A stretch of DNA of 64,000 nt from Cololabis saira (taxonomy: Eukaryota; Chordata; Actinopteri; Beloniformes; Belonidae), in NCBI RefSeq assembly GCF_033807715.1, contig NC_084609.1, forward strand, positions 35,683,113 to 35,747,112. Reading direction: 5' to 3'. Shown here piece by piece: positions 36,098-47,123 of the stretch; the stretch's first letter is position 1, and the number at the start of each line of letters is the position of its first letter. The position numbers were made by a program, and so were the translations under genes. Below the pieces are notes generated by a model, which ran no database searches, was not told where the DNA came from, and saw only the letters and a program-made list of their open reading frames with translations.

Positions 36098-36230
36098 TAT
36101 TCAGTTATTCTGCTCCTCACCGGTGGAACAAACTTCCTGTAGACCTGAGGTCTGCTCCAACTGTAGATCCTTTAAATCAGGCCTAAAAACATTACTGTTC
36201 ACTGAAGCGTATTCCTAAATTAAATACTTA
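36098..36230 (+). pseudogene. LINE C-terminal remnant
   Basis: The translated sequence resembles the end of CR1/Rex-type reverse transcriptases: RWNKLPVDLRSAPTVDPF-like, then LKTLLFTEAYS. It is short and decayed, recognised by pattern only. Confidence 0.45.
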
Positions 36231-36494
36231 CCTGCTGTACTCTACTGCCCTTACTTTTTAACAACTTGTGCTTTCTATTATTTTACCTCTTTTCTTATTC
36301 TATTTCATTTATTTGGCATTTAAGTGTACTCTTAAATTAAATACTTTCTGAAAACCGCGAATGAGATGTACCTGCGGTACTCCACTGCCCTTAGTTTTAA
36401 GCATTATTGGTTATTATTGGCATTATTGGTTATTATTTTACCTTCTTTTTTCATAATTTTATTTGTTATTTACTATCTATATAAGTATGTATAT

Positions 36495-36780
36495 TCATCT
36501 CATGACCTACGACTGCAGCTTCCAGACTTTTTTTAAGTTTTCCTCAGACATCCATTCATATCAGACACGACACTCAAAGGACTTTCACCTTCCTTTATGC
36601 TGGACTTCACACAATCAACGCACTTTAAAATACAGAGGACCATCCCTATGGAACAATTTACCACCATCACTAAAATCAATATCTTCACTGGCTTTGTTCA
36701 ACACTTGAAAAAATCATTCTTTAGTTAAGATCAGAAACACTTCTGGAGTTGTTAAATTGTACTTTTTTTCATGCAATTAT
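36495..36780 (+). pseudogene. L2/CR1-like LINE C-terminal remnant
   Basis: The open frame ends HSYQTRHSKDFHLPLCWTSH, then YRGPSLWNNLPPSLKSISS. This is the Y-x-T-R ... GP-LWN-LP motif order at the C-terminus of fish L2/CR1-type reverse transcriptases. A stop follows after FNT. Confidence 0.65.
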
Positions 36781-36876
36781 CCTACATCTTCTTCATTTTT
36801 CCTATCTTTCAATAATTCAGTATTCTTTTTCTTTTTCATGCTAAATTATCTTTTTTTGTTTTATATTATGTATTTC

Positions 36877-37512
36877 CAGAGGTGTCAAGTAACAAAGTAC
36901 AAATACTTCGTTACCTTACTTAAGTAGAAATTTTGGTTGTCTATACTTCACTGGAGTAATTATTTTTCAGACGACTTTTTACTTTTACTCCTTACATTTT
37001 CACGCAATTATCTGTACTTTTTACTCCTTACATTTTAAAAACAGCCTCGTTACTCTATTTCATTTCGGCCTTTAATAAAAACTATCCAGTTAAATTGCTC
37101 CATCCGGATAGAGTGAATTTGGTTGTGGTTGTTTCAGATGTTCTTGTCCAGTTTTGTTCTTACATCCGTTCCCTCAGATTCCTGCAACTAAACTTGGATG
37201 TACATTCCAATAAAGGTTAGGATAAATGATAACGTGAACATGAAGTTTGACTTTTTGCAACATTACAATACTTATAGGCAACTAGTCATCATATCTGCTG
37301 CTCTCTGAAACACATGTTAATGCTCAATAGTACACATATATGCTTCTTTAATATATTTGCATTATACTAAGATACATTCATTTTCAATGGCTTTTGTCCT
37401 TAATGGCTTTTTTCCCCCTTACATTACTTTTACTTTTATACTTTAAGTAGTTTTGAAACCAGTACTTTTATACTTTTACTTGAGTAAAAAACCTGAGTTG
37501 ATACTTCAACTC
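36877..37512. mobile_element. hAT-type MITE (CAGAGGTGTCAAGTAAC), right end missing
   Basis: It is highly similar over most of its length to the intact copy at 46404-47115 but breaks off after GAGTTGATACTTCAACT, where LINE 3' sequence begins. Confidence 0.8.
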
Positions 37513-37515
37513 AGG

Positions 37516-37640
37516 CTTCATTTGACCATTGTTTTTTTACTGTTTTGTTTTATGTGCAAATAAACTAAACTAAATGTTGATGTAAAGCACTTTGAATTAC
37601 CTTGTGTTGAATTGTGCTATATAAATGAAATTTGCCTTGC
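37516..37640 (+). repeat. LINE 3' end (TGATGTAAAGCACTTTGAAT ... TTGCCTTGC)
   Basis: A fish LINE 3' terminal segment. A second copy begins at 38424 and resumes at 40779-40847, so the pair flanks later insertions. Confidence 0.6.
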
Positions 37641-37839
37641 GTACAGGGGCGTCAATTGGGTATGAAGGTACGGCAGCCGCCACACCTTTGCTTCAAGGGA
37701 AAATGTAAATGTTTGTTTTTTAAATACATTTATGGAATTACTCTGTGTCTATTTGTATTGATTATTCTATTACTTAATACATATAGAATAACTAAAAATG
37801 CAAATCAGAACAACATGATCGATTTCACTAGTTATTATA

Positions 37840-38224
37840 CACTGCAAAAACTCAAAATCTTAAAATGAATATTTGTCTTATTTCTATTTAAAATGTCTCA
37901 TTTTTAGTCAAAAAAAATCTCATTACATTTAAGACATTTAACACCTGTGTCAAGTAGATTTTCACTTAAAATAAGTGGAAAAATCTGCCAGTGGAACAAG
38001 ATTTTTTTGCTTGTAATGAGAAGATAAATCTTGTCCCACTGGCAGATTTTTCTACTTATTTCAAGTGAAAATGTACTTGAAACAGGTGAAAATTGTCAAA
38101 TAACAAGTTATTTTTCTGGTGATCACTCTTGTTTTAATTGTAATGAGATTTTTTGACTAAATATTAGACATTTTAACTAGAAATAAGACAAATATTCCTG
38201 GTAAGACTTTGAGTTTTTGGAGTG
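37840..38224. mobile_element. Palindromic CACTGCAAAAACTC MITE (copy 3)
   Basis: The most complete copy. Long arms carry ATCTGCCAGTGG motifs in inverted order around the centre, and the ends are CACTGCAAAAACTC and GAGTTTTTGGAGTG. Confidence 0.85.
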
Positions 38225-38640
38225 AGCGAGACTGCATTTGAAAAAGTTCCAATGTTCTTGACCGCACAGATAAGCTACATAGCAGACTTCTGTAATGAGT
38301 ATTTGCTGGACGTGTTGATTGATTCTCTAGTTAAATTCTGTGACTCGTAACCTTGCCATACCTTAGCTTCCACTGAATTGACGCCACTGCCTTTTTGGCT
38401 TCCACCTCTCCTGCACAATGCTTCATTTGACCATTTTTACTGTTTTGTTTTATGTGCAAATAAACTAAACTAAACTAAATGTTGATGTAAAGCTTACTCC
38501 CGTTAAGCTAAATCATTTTAATCCCAACATTCCAGACAATTGCCTTAAATGTAACATAGAAAGAGGTACCTTTCTATGTTAGAAACACCTTAGATTATAG
38601 TATATTATTAAGAAAACTAGATAAGTATGGATTTAGAGGT

Positions 38641-39651
38641 GTGGCTTATTCTTGGCTTAAGAGCTATTTGGAAAATAGACAACAATGTGTACAAATCAAT
38701 AACACTATGTCACAATTCAGGGAGGTCACCTGTGGCGTACCCCAGGGATCTGTGATTGGTCCAAAACTTTTTTTACTTTATATAAATGATATTTGTAATG
38801 TTACTGAATTGTTAAAATTTATTATTTTTGCAGATGATACAAATATGTACTGTTCTGGGAAAAATTTAAAGGAACTTCTGTCCTCAATTGAAAGGGAATT
38901 AAACATTCTTAAAACTTGGTTTGACGTTAATAAGTTATCACTTAATATTAAAAAAACAAAATTTATGGTTTTTGGAAACCGAAAAGAAATTTATGGGGAT
39001 ATTACATTAAAAATATGTGATTCTGAAATTGAAAGAGTATTTGATATAAAATTCTTAGGGGTTGTTATTGATTGTAAATTAACATGGAAACAACATATTA
39101 GATACATAAAAGGAAAGATTTCAAAGTCAATAGCAATCCTGTATAAGTCTAGAAATATATTAAATCATAAAGCACTACATTTAATTTATTGTTCATTAAT
39201 ATTACCTTATATATCATATTATGTGGGAGTTTGGGGCTCGACGTATAAGACAACAGTAAATGCTATAGTGCTATTACAAAAACCAGCCATACGTATTATT
39301 AATAGAGTAGGATATTATGAACATACAAATCAATTATTTATAAAATCCCATATTATTAAATTTTATGATTTGGTTTATTATAAAATAATGCAAATAATGT
39401 ATAAAGTTAGATTAAAGTTACTCCCTGTCTGTGTACAACGTTTTTTCTCAGTATATGAGTCAAATTATAATTTGCGTTTTGTTTGTAAATTTGTATTACA
39501 AAAAGCTAGAAAAGAGATTAAAAGGAGATGTATATCTGTTGTGGGAGTTAAATTCTGGAATGAAGCTAATATAAATTTACGAATGTGCAGCTCATTTTCA
39601 GTTTATAAAAAAAAGATTTGTAGAGCAATCTTTCAAAGTTACAAAGGTTAA
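38641..39651 (+). CDS. Reverse transcriptase fragment of the inner LINE
   Basis: Residues about 31-45 read [20 protein letters not shown] and the catalytic box is [11 protein letters not shown], with both aspartates intact. The downstream thumb and C-terminal motifs [22 protein letters not shown] and INLRMCSSF are retained. The N-terminal endonuclease and fingers are missing, so this is 5'-truncated retrotransposon coding sequence, not a host gene. The long uninterrupted frame suggests a fairly recent insertion. The clade (jockey, CR1 or L2 group) is inferred from motif style. Confidence 0.9.
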   Translation: MAYSWLKSYLENRQQCVQINNTMSQFREVTCGVPQGSVIGPKLFLLYINDICNVTELLKFIIFADDTNMYCSGKNLKELLSSIERELNILKTWFDVNKLSLNIKKTKFMVFGNRKEIYGDITLKICDSEIERVFDIKFLGVVIDCKLTWKQHIRYIKGKISKSIAILYKSRNILNHKALHLIYCSLILPYISYYVGVWGSTYKTTVNAIVLLQKPAIRIINRVGYYEHTNQLFIKSHIIKFYDLVYYKIMQIMYKVRLKLLPVCVQRFFSVYESNYNLRFVCKFVLQKARKEIKRRCISVVGVKFWNEANINLRMCSSFSVYKKKICRAIFQSYKG

Positions 39652-39699
39652 CATTTGTTTTTGTTTGCTGCTGTTCTTTGATGTTTATGTGTATACATA

Positions 39700-39945
39700 T
39701 ATAAGTGTGTATGTGTGTGTGTATATATGTGTATGTATGTATGTGTGTATGTATATGTATGTATGTATATGTATATATATGTATGTATGTATATGTATAT
39801 ATGTGCATGTGTATGTATGTATGTGTGTATATATGTGTATGTATATATATGTATATATATGTGTATATGTATGTATATGTTTTTTTTAATATATTTTGTA
39901 TATTATTATGTGTATATAGAAGTATATATATATATATATATGAAG
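39700..39945. repeat. GTATGTATATGTGTATG simple repeat in LINE 3' UTR
   Basis: A mixed GT/AT tandem stretch just after the reverse transcriptase stop codon. Frames on both strands are low-complexity artefacts. Confidence 0.9.
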
Positions 39946-40185
39946 GCATATAAAAGGATATGTATGAAGGATATATATAAACCTTATTGGTCCTCCTTTC
40001 TGTTTTTTCTGGATTAGCTTTGCTATTGTTTGTTGGTATGTAGGACAGGCATTAATATAAGCACCATGCTTCTGCCTGTGCCTTTTCAGTCACTATTTTA
40101 TTTTGATCACTATTTTATTTTGATAATGTTTGTGTTCAATGTTTGTTTGGTGAAGTGACTGAATAAAGAATTTCAATCAATCAAC

Positions 40186-40609
40186 CTTGCTTCACTGTAT
40201 ATGGGAATGTAAGAAACTCCAGGATTTTTGGAAAGATACCCTTCGCCTGATTTCCAGATTAACAGAGTGTATAATTCCTGTCGAACCTAGATTGTGTCTG
40301 TTACATATATGCCTATACCCTGAAGACTTTGGTGCAAATGCAAAGAAAAGAAAGCTCATAGATTTTTGTTTATTACAAGTAAAAAGGGTAATAGCCTTGA
40401 AGTGGAAGGATGTTCAGAGTCCTAATTCCACCCAGTGGTTAAAAGAGATGTCTTCACATCTAGTATTGGAAAAATTAACATACATTCTAAGAGGTAAAGT
40501 TGGAGAAATTAATGACATGTGGTCACCCTTTTTACGTTTTATGGACAATCTGCCCAATGATTCTAATTATTATTTTTATTTATTTTTTTATCTTATTCTT
40601 TACTTTTGA
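40186..40609 (+). pseudogene. L1/Tx1-like ORF2 C-terminus
   Basis: The frame continues LHCIWECKKLQDFWKDTL through KRKLIDFCLLQVKRVIALKW and IRGKVGE-like sequence to a stop, typical of the end of Tx1/L1 ORF2. It is followed by a 3' UTR and AATAAACAGAATTTG poly(A) tail ending near 40778. Confidence 0.8.
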
Positions 40610-40973
40610 TTATTATTACTAGTTATTTTATGTATTCACATATTTTCTGTTGAGTACTTTTGCTGAGGACCCTGGGGGGGAGGTTGTGGAGGGGTGGGTG
40701 TTTTTGGGCTTGTTATGTATGTTTTGTATGTTTGTTATAAGAGTGAAAATCAATAAACAGAATTTGAAAAAAAAAAATGTTGATGTAAAGCACTTTGAAT
40801 TACCTTGTGTTGAATTGTGCTATATAAATGAAACTTGCCTTGCTTTGCCTAGAAAACCATTAGGGAGCATTTTTCGGCAAAGCAGCAGAAATCGGCAGAG
40901 CACCGGGCCGCATGTGTATATGGTAACGGGGGGGGGACGGGGGAATTCCTGGGAGTCCGGCGGAGTGACGCCG

Positions 40974-40993
40974 AGCTTTTTAAACCTCAGCTG
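40974..40993 (+). promoter_or_regulatory. Putative flnc core promoter: TTTTTAAA box and CAGCTG E-box
   Basis: A TTTTTAAA stretch (40977-40984) is followed at once by CAGCTG (40988-40993), about 220-240 bp before the start codon in a GC-rich setting. FLNC is muscle-expressed and CAGCTG is a myogenic E-box, so the arrangement is plausible. It is inferred from sequence only. Confidence 0.35.
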
Positions 40994-41212
40994 CTCCTTA
41001 CCCCCCCCTGGTCCCCCTGGTCCCTCCCCAGGTCCCTCCCCACCCCCCCGCCCCGGTCCCCGACCAGAACCCTCCTCCGCTGCTCCTCACTCCGCTGAAG
41101 CGCGGCGCTCCCGGCGCGCTTGGCACGGCCCCGTCCTGCACTTCTCTCCTTCTTCCTTCCTTCTTCCTTCCCCTCCCCGATTCCCCCCCACCTCCCAGAA
41201 AGAAGGGGCACC

Positions 41213-41597
41213 ATGATGAGCAGCGGCGGCTACCTGGAGCCGCAGCTCTACCACGGCCAGCCCGACCAGGGCGCACAGCACCAGCAGGAGGACGAGGAGG
41301 AGGAGATGCCGGCCACGGAGAAGGACCTGGCCGAGGACGCGCCCTGGAAGAAGATCCAGCAGAACACGTTCACCCGCTGGTGCAACGAGCACCTGAAGGT
41401 GCTGAGCCGGCGCATCGGGGACCTGCAGCGGGACCTGAGCGACGGGCTGCGGCTCATCGGGCTGCTGGAGGTGCTGAGCCAGAAGAAGATGTTCCGCAAG
41501 TTCCACGCGCGGCCCAACTTCAGGCAGATGAAGCTGGAGAACGTGTCGGTGGCGCTGGAGTTCCTGGAGAGAGAACACATCAAGCTGGTGTCCATAG
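41213..41597 (+). CDS. flnc: Filamin C, first coding exon (partial gene)
   Basis: It codes 128 residues plus one base. An acidic N-terminal extension (residues 26-31 QEDEEE) precedes [18 protein letters not shown], then the start of calponin-homology domain 1: [12 protein letters not shown], actin-binding segment [16 protein letters not shown], and [18 protein letters not shown] ending KLVSI. Filamins crosslink F-actin. FLNC acts at sarcomere Z-discs and costameres. The double ATG and the [13 protein letters not shown] block match FLNC better than FLNA or FLNB. A at -3 supports the first ATG. The donor ATAG then GTGAGG falls where other filamin first exons end. Exon 2 and all Ig-like repeats lie beyond the window. 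Confidence 0.92.
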
Positions 41598-41834
41598 GTG
41601 AGGTAGGGGTGCGGGGGCGCGCAGGGGGCGCATCGGGGGCGCGCAGGTCAGAGCGCTTTTACGCGCAGCGGCGGGTCCGACACCGGTGTTCTGCCGATTT
41701 CTGCTGCCAAAAAGTGGTACCTAATGGTTTTCTACCTTTGTAGAGCTACAATTTTACTCCTTAGCCCACTTCCTTTTCCCCCCGAGTGGTCCTTGTCTCT
41801 TGCCAGGCCGTCATTGTAAATAAGAATGTTCTAA

Positions 41835-43033
41835 GGGCCAATCCCAACACACCCCCTACTTTCTTCCACTAGCCCTCCCTCACTACCACTACCCCTAAAA
41901 AAGAAGCCACAGATTTTATGGCACTTGAAATCTTCCCAGGGGCCTGTCCCAATACTCCCACTACTCCTACTTTCATCCCCACCCTGATCAGGAAGCTGAG
42001 AGCCAAAAGCTGTTTTAATTTCAGCTGTAGCGCTGTTAATATGGCACTTTATTAAGTTTTAATATTTTTTCAGGCGTAAAAGTAACCGTTAAGATCCCCA
42101 ACCTGGGCTCAGTTTATCCAAATAACGCATGTTAAGAAATTTGATCTGCTGTTTTCGGCGATGAGAAGAGCCGCCGGTCCGGGGAGCAGCAGCAGCAGCA
42201 GCAGCTCACGTACAGACGTGATCGCCGGGTCAACCTGCGCCGTCGTCCCGGGGAGAAACCTGCAGCTCTGTGGAGAATTACCGCTGGCTGAAATAAATAA
42301 TTTAGGAAGATAAATGTTGGTTTAATAGATGAAATCTAACAGTTGTAGCTACGCCTGTTAAGAAATTTGCTCCGAAAATTTCGGGATTTCTGCCTGCCCG
42401 CTCGGGAGATGATTTATGCGTAACCTACGCCGTAGGCTCTGTGTTGGTGTAACGCGGAACCATAAATCAGCCTTTATTCTGGCGAGGTTTGAAAAAGACT
42501 TCACAACAACGGGGAAAACGAGGAATTATGTACATTCACTGAGTGAATATTATGAATTCAAATATATATTTCTAGCTAAAAATGTAATCAAAACACATTT
42601 TTATGCAGAAATTAACTCAAAATATTGATTTTATTCACTAAAAAATAAGAAGTGTCAGCCATGTTTTTTTTTTTTTGATTCAATCCGCAAATGACAACGA
42701 AAAGCATTCTGGGAAATGTTTCTGTCCCTAGATCAAACTAGTCAGCATCGGAAAACCCTCGATCCGTAGGGACAGATTCATAGCCACTACACTAGTTTTC
42801 TTTACTACCCCTAGGTGGAAATTGTTTATGTAATAACTGCTCGGGGGTCATGTTCTGGGTATGGGTCTCTGGAAAGCGTCTAGAGACAACTCTGTTGTAT
42901 TAGACGCTATATAAATAAAATTGAATTGAATTGAATTGAAAGAGGAATTGGGACACCACTACCCTCACGGGAACGCGCAAAATTTAGGGGTAGGGATGAA
43001 AACTAGGGGTAGTGGGAGTATTGGGACAGGGCC
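41835..43033. mobile_element. PIF/Harbinger-like MITE, TIR GGGCCAATCCCAA, TSD TAA
   Basis: TAA flanks at 41832-41834 and 43034-43036. The right end reads inward GGCCCTGTCCCAATACTCCC. The empty site in the 5736 copy reads TTCTTAATGACC. A 3-bp TWA duplication and GGGCC start fit PIF/Harbinger. It contains a half copy of the palindromic element at 42408-42476. Confidence 0.8.
42408..42476. mobile_element. Half palindromic element (copy 5)
   Basis: Only one arm and part of the other of the GATTTATGGTTC palindrome remain: GTAACCTACGCCGTAGGCTC to AACCATAAATCAGCC. Confidence 0.65.
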
Positions 43034-43063
43034 TAATGACCTGCCTGGTTAAATAAAGGCAAA

Positions 43064-43906
43064 TAGGGGTGTAACGATACACTAATCTCACGATACGGTA
43101 CGATACACGGTATTGAGGTCACTATAACGATACGATATTATAGCAGTATTTTTTTAACAACCTTGAATGAGGAACATATGACTGGAAAAAAATATTTTTT
43201 ATTTGAAAGACACAAAATACAAAACAATGCTGTGTGTTTGCCCTATTGTTACAGTTGGTAATGCTTTATAACTGTTTAAGTTTTAAAGAGAAAGCCAGGC
43301 CAACCATTTTCCACAAACTGAACTAAAAGTAAATGTCAGGTTTGCATTATGCATCTTCAAGTAAAGTAAAAGTATTTTGCCACAAACTTTGTTCTTTTCC
43401 AGAAATTTAACAACTAAAATTAAATAAATAAATAAATAAAAGTAAATAAATAAACTATGAAAAGTCCCAAACTCCAAATGCAACATGACTGTTATTTATC
43501 TTCTGCCAGAGCTCAGAGCTTCACCTGCTCCAACCTGAGGCCGTAAGTTAAACCCGTTATCGTTTCATCCTCCCACCTTTGGGGACGACACAATCTTTAC
43601 ATCATAAAAAAGATTTATTCTTGCTCACCTAATAAGTAAAAGTTCGGAGCTCAAAACCCCCAAGAGTCCCGTGATCGGGACTGCAAAACGGTACTAGTTT
43701 CTTCTGAGCGTAGTAAGATTTTGGTCGGCGGGTTGAGGTGCGGTCGTCATGTGATCCCGCTGCACCAATAGGATGCAGTTACAAGTAAACACAATATATT
43801 AATATTAATAACCCAATATCGCGCTACAGTTTGTCACCTCCACGACACGTATCGTGACGTTTTTGTATCGCGAAATTTCGTGGCACGATATATTGTTACA
43901 CCCCTA
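43064..43906. mobile_element. hAT-like MITE, TIR TAGGGGTGTAACGATAC
   Basis: Termini TAGGGGTGTAACGATAC and GTTACACCCCTA. Flanks AAGGCAAA and AAGGCGAA match at seven of eight, and the related copy at 5736 shows a single AAGGCGAA. The interior has no transposase. Confidence 0.8.
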
Positions 43907-44109
43907 AAGGCGAATGACTGAATGAATATCAAATAAAGCGATAGAATTGTTTTTTTTTTCTCTTTATCGTATAATGTTCACAAAGTGTAATACAATTCAT
44001 GTCATGGGTAGTGTATTTTGAAGGATCAAATACTCAACATCCCATATTATCAATTTTACATCAAGAAATGATTGGCGTGGCAGGTAGCAAGGATTGGCAG
44101 AACACCGGT

Positions 44110-44349
44110 TCAGTGACCCGTTTCACAGGGACACCACGTGACGCAGGTCCGCGGGGTTTCTGACTGTCACGACCCACAAGTCGGTCTGAGGTCGGAACTT
44201 GATGATTACTGGGTTCTGTTTGGACCCGGGTCCAGGTCCAGATGCTGTCTGTCCTGGAGGATCCTGGGGGGGTGTTGTTGGGGAGACGGACTGGGCCAAA
44301 GCCGGACCGGGGGGCAGAACTGGACCGGGGCAGAGCCGGACTGGGGATG
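44110..44349. other. flnc intron 1, GC-rich spacer
   Basis: No exon is recognised. Contains GGACCGGGGCAGAGCCGGAC-like short repeats. Confidence 0.4.
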
Positions 44350-44351
44350 TA

Positions 44352-44717
44352 CAGGACTGTCTCAGAAAATTAGAATATTGTGATAAGTCCTTTATTTTCT
44401 GTAAAGCACAAATGTCATACATTCTGGATTCATTACAAATCAACTGAAATATTGCAAGCCTTTTATTATTTTAATATTGCTGATCATGGTTTACAGCTTA
44501 AGAAAACTCAAATATACTATCTCAAAAAATTAGAATATTCTGGGAATCTTAATCTTAAACTGTAAGCCATAATCATCAATATTAAAATGATAAAAGGCTT
44601 GCAATATTTCAGTTGATTTGTAATGAATCCAGAATGTATGACATTTTACTTTTTTTAATTGCATTACAGAAAATAAAGAACTTTATCACAATATTCTAAT
44701 GTTCTGAGACAGTCCTG
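44352..44717. mobile_element. Tc1/mariner-type palindromic MITE (copy 2, full length)
   Basis: TA at 44350-44351 and 44718-44719 flank CAGGACTGTCTCAGAAAATT inverted ends. The whole element folds as one long hairpin. Confidence 0.92.
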
Positions 44718-44826
44718 TACATAAAAAGTTCAGGAAATTGTGGAGACATTCGAGGATTTAGACACCTGAGGAGGTTTCAGAGATCCACGATGAGTTTGAC
44801 CACATGAGTGTGTGTGTGTGTCTGTA

Positions 44827-44863
44827 TATATATATAATATATATATATATACTGTATATATAC

Positions 44864-44927
<64 letters not shown>

Positions 44928-44982
44928 ATATGTATGTATGTACAGTACATGTGTACATACATACATATATATGTATATGTAT
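44827..44982. repeat. (TA)n microsatellite with GTATGTATGTAC edge
   Basis: Long TATATA run. Frames on both strands across it are artefacts. Confidence 0.95.
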
Positions 44983-46395
44983 TTTTGTGTGTGTGCTACA
45001 GTGTTCCTCGGAGATAATTAAACGTATCTTTTATGAGGATGATGTTTTTCTCTGCTGGAAGTTTCAAAAAGTTGGAAAGTTAGGTGAAAAAGCAAACAGG
45101 AAGTGATGTCACAACGAGGGCATGATAGAGGCCTGTTACAAGGTTCACAAGGTGGAAACATCCCCAGAATAAAGTTTACTAAACCGTCTCCTGGCTGCGA
45201 GGACAGTCGTAGAGTTGGAGTATTATGGGATACCGTCATTATTTTATATTATATAAAAGTCTTTGTGCTTCAAGAATCAAAAATCATCGTTTTAATTCCG
45301 GAGGAGATTCAGATTTTATCGAGGAGCGTTTTAAAGTTCTGAAGGAGGAAGTCCGTCACCGTCCGCAGAGAGACTCGTCCAGCAGAAGTTGCACCAGTTG
45401 GTTGTGAAAGTTCTTCTGTTTTTGAGACGTTTCGGGCATGACGAGTGTGAAGCTCGGAGCCGCTGGCTTGGAGATTCCAGAGAGCTGAAGTGAGGCTGCT
45501 GTGGGTCTGCTGGGGGTGTGAGAGGCCTGCAGCAGCAGGGGGGGGGTGTTAGGGGCCTGAGAGGCCCCGGGTCTCTGGTGGGGGGGTCTCTGGGCTGATT
45601 GATGGCCCGACAGCTGGGTCTGCCGTCGCTACGCCGACGGCTGCTGAAAATAGCCCCCACCAGGGCCTCAGCGGGCTGCTGGGGGGTCCGGGGCAGAGGT
45701 CCTCCGTGGGCCCCCCCCGACCCCCGTAACGGGTTTCTACAGGCCACAGCTGACGAGAAGGAGAGGCACGTTAGCTGGTCAGACTTTAATAATAATAATA
45801 ATACACTTTATTTATATAGCACCTTTCCTAACAAAGTTACAAAGTGCTTGCCAAGAACAATAAAATACATCAACTCAACTCAACTCAACTTTATTTATAA
45901 AGCGCTTTAAAACAACCACAGCTGAAACAAAGTGCTGTACATAAGAGGACAAACATTCAACAGCAAAAGACAATAAAAACAATTAAATAAACAAATAAAA
46001 GCCACTAAAAACAGAGCGAGGTCTCATACTGGGTTAAAAGCCAATGAGTAAAAGTGGGTTTTAAGGTGGGTTTTAAAAACAGACAGTGAGGAGGCCTGTC
46101 TGATGTGCAGAGGTAAAATCAAGATACATCAAGATAAAAATACAGAGTATAGTGGAGTAGAACATAAGACAGCAATAACCAAGTCTAAAATTAATAACAA
46201 TATTCACACCACAATAAAAGCTTTTCTAAAAAGGAATGTTTTGAGTAAAGATTTAAAAGCAGTGGGCGACTTTAGGACAAAAACGTCAGTTGTTATTGAT
46301 GATTGATCTCTGGATTGTTCTGGTTCTGGATGGGAGTTCTGATGTATCAGTAATCCCCCCTATCTGAGGTTCTGGTTCCGAACTGGTTCTGCCTC
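44983..46395. other. flnc intron 1; contains LINE-tail-like block at 45790-46110
   Basis: GC-rich then AT-rich sequence. A minus-oriented LINE 3' region is suggested by ACACTTTATTTATATAGCAC and AACTTTATTTATAAAGCGC followed by GCTGTACATAAGAGG. The 138-codon minus frame at 45331-45747 is proline-rich, low complexity, and has no support. Confidence 0.45.
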
Positions 46396-46403
46396 TCGGG
46401 TTC

Positions 46404-47115
46404 CAGAGGTGTCAAGTAACGAAGTACAAATACTTTGTTACCTTACTTAAGTAGAAATTTTGGTTATCTATACTTCACTGGAGTAATTATTTTTCAGACG
46501 ACTTTTTACTTTTACTCCTTACATTTTCACGCAATTATCTGTACTTTTTACTCCTTACATTTTAAAAACAGCCTCGTTACTCTATTTCATTTCAGCCTTT
46601 AAAAAAAAACTATCCAGTTAAATTGCTCCATCTGGATAGAGTGAATTTGGTTGTGGTTGTTTCAGATGTTCTTGTCCAGTTTTGTTCTTACATCCGTTCC
46701 CTCAGATTCCTTCAACTAAACTTGGATGTACATTCCAATAAAGGTTAGGATAAATGATAACATGCCTCTGAAGTTTGACTTTTTGCACCATTACAATACT
46801 TATAGGCAACTAGTCATCATATCTCCTGCTCTCTGAAACACATGTTAATGCTCAATAGTACACATATATGGTTCTTTAATATATTTGCATTATACTAAGA
46901 TACATTCATTTTCAATGGCTTTTGTCCTTAATGGCTTTTTTCCCCCTTACATTACTTTTACTTTTATACTTTAAGTAGTTTTGAAACCAGTACTTTTATA
47001 CTTTTACTTGAGTAAAAAACTTGAGTTGATACTTCAACTTCTACAGGAGTATTTTTAAACTCTAGTATCTATACTTCTACCTGAGTAATGAATGTGAATA
47101 CTGAAGACACCTCTG
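46404..47115. mobile_element. hAT-type MITE, TSD TCGGGTTC (712 bp)
   Basis: Termini CAGAGGTGTCAAGTAACG and GAAGACACCTCTG. TCGGGTTC is duplicated exactly at 46396-46403 and 47116-47123. It provides the reference for the truncated copy at 36877. Confidence 0.92.
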
Positions 47116-47123
47116 TCGGGTTC

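Larger units (their letters stand above)
38575..40185 (+). mobile_element. Non-LTR retrotransposon (jockey/CR1/L2-like), 5' truncated
   Basis: It contains a 336-codon reverse transcriptase fragment, a GT/AT simple repeat at 39700-39945 and a 3' tail AATCAATCAA. ACCTTTC on the left and ACCTTGC on the right are consistent with a short target duplication inside the L1-like host. Confidence 0.8.
38492..40778 (+). mobile_element. L1/Tx1-like LINE, 5' truncated, split by a second LINE
   Basis: A 14-bp target duplication ATGTTGATGTAAAG precedes 38492 and recurs at 40779-40792, directly after an A-tail. The left piece reads NHFNPNIPDNCLKCNIERGT and the right piece resumes LHCIWECKKLQDFWKDTL. The element was therefore interrupted inside its zinc-finger region by the LINE at 38575-40185. 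Confidence 0.85.
35767..40906 (-). mobile_element. CCGGTGTTCTGCC DNA transposon, inverted copy split by LINEs
   Basis: The left part (35767-36094) and right part (40848-40906) are reverse complements of the two ends of the 41683-44109 copy, for example AGCAGCAGAAATCGGCAGAG at the right. The 4.75 kb between them is nested retrotransposon sequence. The right end lies only about 70 bp before the putative flnc core promoter. Confidence 0.75.
41683..44109 (+). mobile_element. CCGGTGTTCTGCC DNA transposon, complete copy, flnc intron 1
   Basis: Ends ACCGGTGTTCTGCCGATTTC and GATTGGCAGAACACCGGT are inverted repeats. Two later insertions are nested in it (41835-43033 and 43064-43906). It is in opposite orientation to the copy upstream of flnc, so exon 1 sits between inverted copies. 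Confidence 0.8.

Noticed and set aside
29125..41212. Catalytic exons of PARP12 downstream of exon 8
   Set aside because: I looked for glycine- and histidine-rich ADP-ribosyltransferase motifs in the frames and saw none. The long frames here belong to LINEs, a hAT relic or simple repeats.
45331..45747. 138-codon minus-strand frame
   Set aside because: Proline- and serine-rich low complexity from GC-rich sequence, with no start context, splice sites or similarity.
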